Shown here: piece after piece, positions 1-5,464 of the stretch
Layout of the letters: the number at the start of each line of letters is the position of its first letter
How positions within the stretch are numbered: position 1 is the first letter of the stretch
Source: Methanobacteriota archaeon
GTDB taxonomy: Archaea > Thermoplasmatota > Thermoplasmata > RBG-16-68-12
Direction: 5' to 3'
Length of the DNA: 9,121 nt
NCBI GenBank assembly: GCA_005878415.1
Contig: VBMM01000050.1
Location: forward strand, 1 to 9,121
Made by a program: the position numbers and the translations under genes
The notes under the pieces: generated by a model
What the model saw: the letters and a program-made list of their open reading frames with translations, nothing else
Told to the model about the DNA's origin: nothing
Databases searched by the model: none

Positions 1-2
1 TG

Positions 3-779
3 ATCGCCGTGAGCTATTCCGGGAACACGGAGGAGACGCTGAGCGCGGCGACCCAGGGGTTGAAACTCGGCTGTCGGATGGTCGCGGTCACATCCGGAGG
101 CTCGCTACGGGACCTCGCCCGGAAGAACCGCGTTCCGATCGTCGACGTGCCGACCGGACTGCCTCCCCGCGGCGCGTTCGGCCATCTGTTCGGGGTCCTG
201 CCCGCGATCGGCGAGTCGTGGGTCGTCGGGCCTCTCCGCGCCGAGCTTGAGGATTCGATCGACCACCTCCGTAGACTCCGGAAACGGTTGCGCCCGGAGA
301 CCGCCGTTCGCTCGAACCGAGCGAAGAGCCTGGCGATCCGCTTGCGCAACACGGTTCCAGTCGTCTATGCGACCGCGCCCTTCACCCCGATCGCGAAACG
401 CTGGCAGACGCAGATGAACGAGAACGCGAAGATGCTCGCGTTCTCCTCCGCCTTGCCCGAGGCCGACCACAACGAGATCGTCGGATGGTCCGAGGACGCG
501 CGGGCCCGCCGCCACACGCCGATCGTGCTCCGCGATCGGGACGAACCCCCGGAGATCCGTCGGCAGCTCGACATCACGGTCGAACTCATGTCCCGCCGCG
601 CCGCCGCGATCGAAATCAAAGCGGGAGGCGAAAGCGTCCTCAGCCGCCTCCTCGGCACGTTGTACCTCGGGGACTACGTGAGCTTGTATCTCGCGACGCT
701 GCGGCGCGTCAACCCGATGCCGCTCCCTCCCATCGCGGAACTCAAGAAACGCCTCGCGCGGGGACGCCGAAAAAACTGA
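3..779 (+). CDS. Bifunctional phosphoglucose/phosphomannose isomerase, C-terminal part (5' end outside window)
   Basis: Archaeal PGI/PMI interconverts glucose-6-P, fructose-6-P and mannose-6-P in the cytosol, feeding glycolysis/gluconeogenesis and sugar-nucleotide synthesis. The open frame runs in from the left edge (Ile-Ala before the GTG at 9), so that GTG is internal and the true start lies outside. Visible are the SIS-domain phosphate-binding motif SYSGNTEET (12-38), then a PTGLPPRGAFG segment with the conserved Arg (codon 168-170), and in the second SIS lobe NENAK with the probable catalytic Glu (420-422) followed by ADHNEIVGW with the conserved His (468-470). These match the active-site Arg, Glu and His described for the Pyrobaculum PGI/PMI family. 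About 258 residues are present, roughly the C-terminal three quarters of the usual length. The frame ends in TGA with no visible damage. It points toward the tnpB gene downstream. Family assignment is firm; relative activity on glucose versus mannose cannot be judged. Confidence 0.9.
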   Translation: MAVSYSGNTEETLSAATQGLKLGCRMVAVTSGGSLRDLARKNRVPIVDVPTGLPPRGAFGHLFGVLPAIGESWVVGPLRAELEDSIDHLRRLRKRLRPETAVRSNRAKSLAIRLRNTVPVVYATAPFTPIAKRWQTQMNENAKMLAFSSALPEADHNEIVGWSEDARARRHTPIVLRDRDEPPEIRRQLDITVELMSRRAAAIEIKAGGESVLSRLLGTLYLGDYVSLYLATLRRVNPMPLPPIAELKKRLARGRRKN

Positions 780-1066
780 ACGCCGATGATCTCGGCTTCG
801 GATTTGATTGAGAGACTCATCGCCCAGCTAAGAGTTCCATAATCGCCGAACTTCGGCGCAGTCGCGTCCGTTGCGTCTCGGATCCGTCGAAGCCGCAGTT
901 GGCCACGGACCCAAGAAGTTAGTTTCGGCCACCTCCCCCCGTAAACGATGTGTGTATCGACTTGTTAACTATGGAGAAATGTTGCATAGAGAGGTGCGGA
1001 ATAGTCGACGTTCGGGCACCATTGCCACTGGACAACCGCGCCTTTGGGTTGACAGGCGGTAGTGGT
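780..1066. other. Non-coding gap between the isomerase gene and tnpB; probable left part of the TnpB element
   Basis: I find no convincing gene here. A short open frame on the plus strand at 871-1062 has no recognisable protein features. The stretch contains a TTGAT pentamer at 804-808, which could be a left-end target motif. It also has a near-perfect hairpin at 844-858 (CGCCGAA, one base, TTCGGCG). That hairpin could be a subterminal left-end structure of an IS200/IS605-type element or could mark the end of the isomerase transcript. No oligo-T archaeal terminator is obvious. An AT-richer patch at 959-975 (cttgttaactatgg) is the only weak candidate for a tnpB promoter. Confidence 0.4.
844..858. 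repeat. Inverted repeat/hairpin downstream of the isomerase gene
   Basis: CGCCGAACTTCGGCG is a perfect inverted repeat with a one-base centre, which would open to a 6-bp stem with a 3-nt loop. It lies 65 nt after the isomerase stop and about 210 nt before tnpB. Subterminal hairpins of this kind are expected near the ends of IS200/IS605-family elements. It could equally be a processing or termination hairpin of the isomerase mRNA. Confidence 0.5.
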
Positions 1067-2290
1067 GTGACAATCATTCGAGCTTATCGCACCGAATTGG
1101 CTGCCTCCGATTGGCAGCTCGGAATGTTTCGCGAACACGTGGGCCTCGCCCGATTCGCCTACAACTGGGGCCTCCGGCGCAAGATTGACGTCTTGTCCTT
1201 CAACCGACTCCCAATCTCTCCAATCAAGATCCCAAGCGCTATTGACCTCCACCGCGAACTCAATGCACTCAAACAGACACACTTCCGATGGATGTACGAC
1301 ATGTCAAAATGCGCTCCGCAGGAGGCGTTGCGGAACCTCGACGCGGCTTTCAAGAACTTCTTCAAAGGACGCGCACGTTTCCCGAGGTTCAAGAGCCGTA
1401 AAGACGGCGCGGGATCGTTCCGGCTCACCGGTGCCATCCACGTGCGGCCAGGGAAGATCAAACTGCCGCGCCTCGGTTGGGTCCGGCTGAAGGAGAATGG
1501 CTACTTGCCGACCAAGGCCCATATCATTTCGGTGACAATCTCCGAGCACGCCGGACGGTGGTTTGTCTCCCTTAACGTCTCTGAGAACGGGCCAGGCCCT
1601 GTCGCGGTCTCCGGCCCGGTCGTCGGCGTGGACCGAGGCCTGAAGTCCCTCGCAGTCCTCAGCGATGGCTCTGCCGTTGAGAACCCCAAGGCCCTGTCCC
1701 GCTACGAAAGAAAGCTCAAGCATCTTCAGCGGACCGTGTCCCGCAGGCGGCGCGGCTCCTCCAATCGAAGGAAAGCCCGCGCAGCGCTGGCCCGGCTTCA
1801 TCTTCGAATCACGAACGTCCGCAACGACGCGCTCCACCAAGCGACCAGTAGGCTGGCGAGAACCAAGTCGGTCGTCGTGGTCGAGGACCTCGGGGTGCGC
1901 GGCCTGATGGCGAACCATCGCCTAGCCAAGTCTATCGCGGACGCTGGCTGGTCGGAATTCGTCCGGCAATTGGGGTACAAGACGGCATGGTATGGCTCTA
2001 GGCTAGTCGTCGCGGACCGCTTCTATCCGTCCACCAGGACGTGTTCTTTGTGCGGTCACATCAAGGAGTCGATGCCCCTATCCGAACGGAGCTTCTGTTG
2101 TGATCGCTGTGGCAGAGTGATGGACCGCGACCTGAACGCGGCCGTCAACTTGTCTCGGTGGCCGGGAGTTGCCCGGACACTTGAAACGCCTGTGGAGGGA
2201 GGAGTCCAGCCGGCGGCGACGTCGGCTCAGCCTTCCTGCGAAGCAGGAACCATAAGCCTCGATCGAGGCCCGAATCGATGGATGTCATAG
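1067..2290 (+). CDS. tnpB: TnpB RNA-guided endonuclease (IS200/IS605 accessory protein)
   Basis: TnpB proteins are RuvC-fold, omega-RNA-guided DNA endonucleases, ancestors of Cas12, that help IS200/IS605 elements persist. The protein has 407 residues, the usual size. The N-terminal helix-turn-helix-like segment starts RAYRTEL and continues through LARFAYNWGL. RuvC-I is GVDRGLKSLAV (Asp189), RuvC-II is VVVEDLGVRGLM (Glu273) and RuvC-III is DRDLNAAVNL (Asp355). A four-Cys zinc finger (Cys326, 329, 345, 348) lies between II and III. The triad spacing closely follows ISDra2 TnpB (D191, E278, D361), so the enzyme looks active. I chose the GTG at 1067, preceded by GGCGGT, because the 39 extra residues available from an ATG at 950 do not resemble TnpB. 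The last 30 or so codons overlap the omega-RNA hairpins, explaining the atypical C-terminus. Codons with A/T third positions are more frequent than in flanking genes, suggesting transfer. Confidence 0.95.
   Translation: MTIIRAYRTELAASDWQLGMFREHVGLARFAYNWGLRRKIDVLSFNRLPISPIKIPSAIDLHRELNALKQTHFRWMYDMSKCAPQEALRNLDAAFKNFFKGRARFPRFKSRKDGAGSFRLTGAIHVRPGKIKLPRLGWVRLKENGYLPTKAHIISVTISEHAGRWFVSLNVSENGPGPVAVSGPVVGVDRGLKSLAVLSDGSAVENPKALSRYERKLKHLQRTVSRRRRGSSNRRKARAALARLHLRITNVRNDALHQATSRLARTKSVVVVEDLGVRGLMANHRLAKSIADAGWSEFVRQLGYKTAWYGSRLVVADRFYPSTRTCSLCGHIKESMPLSERSFCCDRCGRVMDRDLNAAVNLSRWPGVARTLETPVEGGVQPAATSAQPSCEAGTISLDRGPNRWMS
2206..2270 (+). ncRNA. Predicted omega RNA (reRNA) 3' scaffold overlapping the end of tnpB
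   Basis: Three consecutive hairpins lie at the 3' end of tnpB. The first is an 8-bp stem, 2208-2215 with 2220-2227 (one G-U pair), closed by a GCGA tetraloop. The second is a perfect 7-bp stem TTCCTGC-GAA-GCAGGAA (2233-2249). The third is the palindrome GCCTCGATCGAGGC (2256-2269). The order GAAGCAGGAA, short spacer, then AAGCC-type terminal hairpin is what I know from right ends of many tnpB elements, where it forms the scaffold of the guide RNA. The guide would be read from chromosomal DNA just after the element, starting roughly at 2270-2290. The 5' end of the RNA, inside tnpB, cannot be placed by eye. Confidence 0.6.
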
Positions 2291-2338
2291 ATGTCCAGAG
2301 TTTCGGCAACGGAGATTCCAGGCAGCCGTGGTTCGCGC

Positions 2339-2376
2339 GGTGGGCCAGACGCCCACCTGCAACGAGAATTTTCTCG
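2339..2376. repeat. Tandem hairpins (two adjacent inverted repeats)
   Basis: Two perfect inverted repeats sit 5 nt apart: a 7-bp GC-rich stem with a 5-nt loop (2339-2357) and a 6-bp stem around TT (2363-2376). They lie 48 nt after the tnpB stop. On the plus strand the second hairpin has a TTTT run at its centre, so the pair could act as a termination or processing zone for the tnpB/omega-RNA transcript. That role is inference only. Confidence 0.5.
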
Positions 2377-2570
2377 AACCCAAAGGACGACCGATCGCCA
2401 CCGCCGCTACCCTTCCCTGGGATTTACGCAAACCTCTCAGCCACCCTGGCGAGTCCGCCTCCGTCACTCGGGATGCGGGCCCGCCAGAGGACTCTCTTGA
2501 GCGTCTTCATTGACCTGCCTACCGACAGCGGAAACGGACCTCCAGGACGCCGCTCCCCGCCCTTCGTGAC

Positions 2571-2574
2571 AAAA
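2571..2574 (-). terminator. T4 terminator of tRNA-Ser
   Basis: On the minus strand, TTTT follows directly after the discriminator base of tRNA-Ser. Archaeal RNA polymerase terminates at short oligo-T tracts, so this is a plausible terminator for the tRNA transcript. No CCA is encoded. Confidence 0.55.
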
Positions 2575-2678
2575 CGCCGGGGGGGAGATTTGAACTCCCG
2601 AGGTCTTTCGACCACGGCGTGACTGGCGAGAGAACGCCGACTCCAGCGCCGCGCCCTACCGAGCTAGGCGACCCCGGC
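2575..2678 (-). tRNA. tRNA-Ser(GGA) with a 20-nt intron
   Basis: Reading the minus strand, acceptor GCCGGGG (complement of 2672-2678) pairs with CCCCGGC (complement of 2576-2582), with discriminator G73 (2575). The D-stem is GCCT/GGGC. The anticodon stem CGGCG (2647-2651) pairs with CGCCG (2615-2619). The T-arm is GGGAG-TTCAAAT-CTCCC. A long variable arm, GGTC-GAAA-GACC, makes it class II, and G73 favours serine over leucine. The two anticodon-stem halves only pair once a 20-nt insertion (2621-2640) is removed after position 37. The loop then reads CT-GGA-GA, giving anticodon GGA for UCC/UCU. The mature length is 84 nt before CCA addition, and CCA is not encoded. It stands alone, converging on tnpB. 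Confidence 0.93.
2621..2640 (-). other. Archaeal bulge-helix-bulge intron in tRNA-Ser, position 37/38
   Basis: The central helix of the BHB motif pairs exon CTGG (positions 32-35) with intron CCAG. The 3-nt bulges AGT and TCA flank it on opposite strands, and the anticodon stem CGGCG/CGCCG forms the outer helix. Cutting each bulge between its second and third base gives a canonical 37/38 intron of exactly 20 nt. Only 2-3 bp can form at the base of the remaining intron loop, so it is a short, minimal intron. It would be removed by the archaeal splicing endonuclease and RtcB-type ligase. Confidence 0.88.
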
Positions 2679-2705
2679 ATCGAGGGCGGCAATACTAGGC
2701 GCCAT

Positions 2706-2712
2706 GTATAAA
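2706..2712 (-). promoter_or_regulatory. TATA box of tRNA-Ser
   Basis: The minus strand reads GGGC-TTTATAC, matching the archaeal TATA element, with its centre about 30 nt upstream of the tRNA 5' end. That predicts transcription starting a few bases before the mature 5' end, as is usual for archaeal tRNA genes. RNase P would trim the short leader. Confidence 0.65.
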
Positions 2713-2803
2713 GCCCAGCGCACAACCTTCGAATCCGCGAGCGGGGACGTCGCAATGCTACGGCTTGGAAACCTACTCATGAATATCGCTGTGAAATATC
2801 GAC

Positions 2804-3961
2804 TCAGTTGATCGCATCCTCTGGACCTGATGCGCGCGCCGCCGCGAACGCCCGCGCCGACTCGACCCGTTCGCGTCCCGTCGGATGGCTGTAAAACAGC
2901 CATTTCTCCCAACGCCTCGGATCCGCGACGCCGAGGTTCCGGTCGTGGAGCCGGACCATTGCGGCCGCGAATGCGGCGGGATTTCTGGTCAGATCGAGCG
3001 CGAACCGATCAGCCCGTGACTCCCGTTCGCGAGACCATCGCAGCTGAAGCGGGCCGAGTGGAAGCGCCACGAGGCTGAAGAGGACCGCGAGCCACGGCAG
3101 TCCCGCCATGTCGCCGGCCGACGGAATCCCGAGGGAGGCGCGCGTCGCATCGTAGAGCCACGCCGTGACCGCGACGATCGCCAGGGATGCGAGCGAGCCC
3201 TGGAGCAAACCCCAGAGCGGATCGAGGTGGCGCTGATGCGCGAGCTCGTGCGCGAGGACTGCATCAATCTCCTCGACCGAGAATTCGGCTAGGAGGGTGT
3301 CGGTGACGACAATCCGGCGCGTCCGGCCGAACCCCATCACGGCGGCATTCGACCGTCTCGTCTTCGCGGATGCCTCAAGCACGAAGGCGCCCATCACAGG
3401 GACGCCCGCGCGCGCCGCGAGGGATGCGAACCGATTCCGGAGGCTCGCGTCCTGAATCGGCCGGAGACGGTAGAACAGGGGGATGAGCACGATCGGCGCG
3501 AGGAATCCGATTCCAAGCGAGGCCGCGACGCCGAGGATCCACGCGACGAGCCACCACCAATGGGTGGCCGCGAGCAACCAAAGCAGCGCACCGCCGACGA
3601 CGAGGGTCGAGACGAGCCCGAGGGCGAGGGACTTCGCGACGTCCTTGAGCCAACCGCTCAGGCGCTGGCGGGACAACCCGAAAGCCCGCTCCCATCGGAA
3701 TCCGCCGACGTAGGCGAAAGGGAGTTCCGCCGCGGCGAAGGCGCCGAAGAGGAGGGACAGGAATGCCCCCGCCGAGGCCCAGCCCGGCCATCGGAGTCGG
3801 AGGACGGAATCCCGCAAGGACGCCGCGCCTCCCGCCACGAGGGCGGTCGCGAGGAGACCGATCACGGCCCCATGCATAGCGCGCAGGACGAGCCGCTTCG
3901 ACCGAAGGCGGCGCGCGGCGACCTGCCGCTCCGCGTCGAAGCCCCATGCGTCGACGCCCAT
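2804..3961 (-). CDS. Ste24-like M48 family membrane metalloprotease
   Basis: This is a zinc endopeptidase of 385 residues embedded in the cytoplasmic membrane. The catalytic motif is HELAH (238-242), with the third zinc ligand at Glu314 in ESRAD. Hydrophobic segments lie at about 28-48, 62-83, 112-132, 136-164, 255-270 and 288-303. Family blocks around residues 87-108 (GGFRWERAFGLS, GWLKDVAK), 193-220 (EASAKTRRSNAAVMGFG, RRIVVT) and 357-365 (FYSHPTGRE) match Ste24/CAAX-protease-like M48A members better than short HtpX. Archaea have no known CAAX prenylation, so processing or quality control of membrane proteins is the more likely role. The ATG lies only 3 nt after the cbf5 stop, with GGAAGTG as ribosome site, so it is probably the last gene of that operon. 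It is followed by about 125 nt before tRNA-Ser. Substrates are unknown. Confidence 0.9.
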   Translation of the reverse strand: MGVDAWGFDAERQVAARRLRSKRLVLRAMHGAVIGLLATALVAGGAASLRDSVLRLRWPGWASAGAFLSLLFGAFAAAELPFAYVGGFRWERAFGLSRQRLSGWLKDVAKSLALGLVSTLVVGGALLWLLAATHWWWLVAWILGVAASLGIGFLAPIVLIPLFYRLRPIQDASLRNRFASLAARAGVPVMGAFVLEASAKTRRSNAAVMGFGRTRRIVVTDTLLAEFSVEEIDAVLAHELAHQRHLDPLWGLLQGSLASLAIVAVTAWLYDATRASLGIPSAGDMAGLPWLAVLFSLVALPLGPLQLRWSRERESRADRFALDLTRNPAAFAAAMVRLHDRNLGVADPRRWEKWLFYSHPTGRERVESARAFAAARASGPEDAIN

Positions 3962-3964
3962 GGC

Positions 3965-4918
3965 TCACTTCCAGAGCTTCGGGTAGGTCCCCGGGTCCAT
4001 GAGCACACGGGCCGTGTCCGCCGCCGCACCGGATTTCGCGACGACGATTTCGTCCGTCGTCATGAGCGCCTTCGATACCGCGACCGCCTCGCCTTTTCCC
4101 GTGAAGAGGCCGAGCAGGTCGCCGCGGCGGATGTGCGGCGAGAGCTTCGCGACGCCGGGCACCGCGAGATTCGCACCGTGGCAGATCGCGTCGACCGCGG
4201 TGTCTTTGATGACGATTCGGGGCAGGTGCCGCAGGAGGTCCTCCATGGGTCGCACGATCGCCCGGATCGCGGCCTCGTCCCCGTCCCGCCAGTAGGCGAT
4301 CGCGTCGCGGAAGGCGATCAGGGGGTGCGCGTCGACCTCCGAGAACGAGGCCGTCCGCGTCCGCCGCAGGTCGACCATGTTCGCGCCGACGCCGAGCGCC
4401 TCGCCCACGTCGGAGCACAGCGTCCGGATGTACGTCCCGGACTCGCACCGTACGCGGAAGAGGACGTTGCGGCCTTCGATTTCGAGCGGCTCGAACTCGT
4501 ACACGTGGCGGGTCCGTTGCTCCCGCTTGACGGCCGAGCGCACCGGAGGGGTTTGATAGATCTCGCCGACGAAGCGGCCCATCATCGAGCGCACCTTCCG
4601 CTGCTCGACGTCCTGGTGGAGCTGCAACACGCCGACGTACTCCTTGTCCCCGGCCAGCAGCGCCTCGAGCGCGCGGGTCGCATCGGCGAGGCCGACCGGG
4701 AGCACGCCGGTGACGCGCGGATCCAGGGTGCCCGCATGGCCCGCCTTCGGGACCCCGAACATGTCCCGGACCCAGGCGCTCACTTGGTGAGACGTCGGTC
4801 CGGCCGGCTTGTCGACGATCGCGACGCCCAGGCGGATGCGCTCCTCGATCGATCGATCCTCCGGGCGCTTCCCATGCTTCGAATCCGGTGTCTCGTGGAG
4901 GACGACGAGGTCGCTCAT
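3965..4918 (-). CDS. cbf5: Cbf5/TruB-type tRNA-rRNA pseudouridine synthase
   Basis: Cbf5 is the catalytic subunit of archaeal H/ACA ribonucleoproteins, acting with Nop10, L7Ae and Gar1. It turns uridines into pseudouridine in rRNA, and it can modify tRNA U55 without a guide RNA. The protein has 317 residues, near the family norm. The synthase domain contains VDKPAGPTSHQV (35-46) and the catalytic Asp66 in AGHAGTLDPRVTGVLP. Later conserved blocks are QTPPVRSAVKR (122-132) and RCESGTYIRTL (157-167). A PUA domain follows at about 235-310 (HGANLAVPGV, GDLLGLFTGKGEAVAV). The ATG at 4918 overlaps the cmk stop as ATGA and has a G-rich ribosome site. The frame stays open far upstream, but that part is antisense noise within cmk. 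The Ste24-like gene follows after 3 nt. Confidence 0.96.
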   Translation of the reverse strand: MSDLVVLHETPDSKHGKRPEDRSIEERIRLGVAIVDKPAGPTSHQVSAWVRDMFGVPKAGHAGTLDPRVTGVLPVGLADATRALEALLAGDKEYVGVLQLHQDVEQRKVRSMMGRFVGEIYQTPPVRSAVKREQRTRHVYEFEPLEIEGRNVLFRVRCESGTYIRTLCSDVGEALGVGANMVDLRRTRTASFSEVDAHPLIAFRDAIAYWRDGDEAAIRAIVRPMEDLLRHLPRIVIKDTAVDAICHGANLAVPGVAKLSPHIRRGDLLGLFTGKGEAVAVSKALMTTDEIVVAKSGAAADTARVLMDPGTYPKLWK

Positions 4919-5454
4919 CCCCCCACCCGCGCCGCGATCGCCGCGACGATCTCGTCCGGCGTCTTGCGCCCGGAGTCCAGGACCAGGTCGAAGATTCGCG
5001 TGTCGCGCAGGTCGATCCCGTAGATTTGGCGGTACCGGACGCGCTCCGAGCGCTCCCGCGCGACGATCTCCCTCTTGGCGTCCTGGACGCTCTTCCCCTC
5101 GCGCGTCGCGATCCGTTCGGCCCGCACCGCCAGGGGGGCGTCGATGAGGACCTTGATGCAGGGGATACCCTGCTTCGCGAGGAGATACCCCTGGATGCGG
5201 CCGTCCACGACGACGCTCGCTCCGGACGCCTCCTTCGAGAGGATCTCCGCCAGGACCGCGGCGTCGAGCGCGCGGTCGATCTCCGGATCCGCCTCGGCCG
5301 CCTTGCCGAACGCCTCGAGGCTTGTCCCGCGCTCCTTCGCCATCGCGCGGAACCGCATGCCCGCCGACACGAGGACGTAGCCTCGGGCCGCGGCCCACCG
5401 CTCGGCGACCGTCGTCTTGCCGCTGCCGGGCGGGCCGCCGACCGCGAGAATCAT
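4915..5454 (-). CDS. cmk: Cytidylate kinase (archaeal type)
   Basis: The enzyme phosphorylates CMP (and dCMP) to the diphosphate with ATP in pyrimidine nucleotide salvage and RNA turnover. It has 179 residues, typical of the short archaeal form. The P-loop GPPGSGKT is at 7-14, the VVVDGRIQGYL segment (NMP-binding region) follows, and a basic lid-like stretch RERSERVRYRQIYGID precedes the C-terminal helix. The ATG at 5454 is preceded by GAGGGG six bases upstream. That site overlaps the TGA of the DUF106 gene, implying translational coupling. The 3' end overlaps cbf5 by 4 nt. The order DUF106-cmk-cbf5 is conserved in many euryarchaeotes. Supplying CDP from CMP released by RNA decay is consistent with the neighbouring exosome genes, but that link is inference. 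Confidence 0.93.
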   Translation of the reverse strand: MILAVGGPPGSGKTTVAERWAAARGYVLVSAGMRFRAMAKERGTSLEAFGKAAEADPEIDRALDAAVLAEILSKEASGASVVVDGRIQGYLLAKQGIPCIKVLIDAPLAVRAERIATREGKSVQDAKREIVARERSERVRYRQIYGIDLRDTRIFDLVLDSGRKTPDEIVAAIAARVGG

Positions 5455-5464
5455 CGGCGACCCC

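Larger units (their letters stand above)
809..2275 (+). mobile_element. Solo-tnpB element of the IS200/IS605 group (ends tentative)
   Basis: The element carries an accessory tnpB gene but no tnpA Y1 transposase or serine recombinase, so any movement would need a transposase acting in trans. The right end is placed just after the final hairpin (2256-2269), because elements of this group end shortly after an AAGCC...GGC-type hairpin that closes the omega RNA. The left end is placed after the TTGAT at 804-808, which resembles the TAM/target of ISDra2; this is a guess. The element sits between the 3' ends of the isomerase and tRNA-Ser genes, a neutral insertion site. Its codon use is less GC-rich than its neighbours, consistent with horizontal acquisition. 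The presence of the element is well supported by tnpB and the terminal hairpins; the exact borders are not. Confidence 0.5.
2291..2574. other. Non-coding region between tnpB and tRNA-Ser, rich in inverted repeats
   Basis: I see no gene. Short open frames on both strands encode no recognisable protein, and some run through the tRNA. The region contains a perfect 7-bp hairpin GGTGGGC-CAGAC-GCCCACC (2339-2357). It is followed at once by the inverted repeat CGAGAA-TT-TTCTCG (2363-2376), and then by the palindrome GCGGGCCCGC (2475-2484). The function is unknown. Possibilities are flanking DNA of the insertion, a terminator zone between convergent transcripts, or an unannotated structured RNA. Confidence 0.4.

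Noticed and set aside
9..11. GTG at 9 as the start of the isomerase gene.
   Set aside because: The frame is open to the left edge and encodes Ile-Ala before it, and the SIS motif follows immediately. The gene clearly begins outside the window.
950..1066. Longer tnpB start at the ATG at 950, adding 39 residues.
   Set aside because: The added residues are unlike any TnpB N-terminus. The family-typical RAYRTEL segment begins just after the GTG at 1067, and the shorter form has the normal length.
2278..2622. Plus-strand open frame crossing from the tnpB end into the tRNA.
   Set aside because: It runs through the T-arm and variable arm of tRNA-Ser and has no protein-like features.
2615..2651. 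Intronless reading of the tRNA with a 5-bp anticodon stem from adjacent CGGCG copies.
   Set aside because: That stem has a G-G mismatch and leaves about 20 bases unplaced; the BHB intron model explains every base.
3560..5023. Long plus-strand open frame opposite the protease, cbf5 and cmk genes.
   Set aside because: The translation is Arg/Asp/Glu-rich low-complexity sequence with no family resemblance, typical of the antisense of high-GC genes; the minus-strand genes are certain.
4919..5398. Upstream extension of the cbf5 frame to about 477 residues.
   Set aside because: The added part is an alternative frame of cmk. The Cbf5 family start and the ATGA overlap at 4918 fit better.
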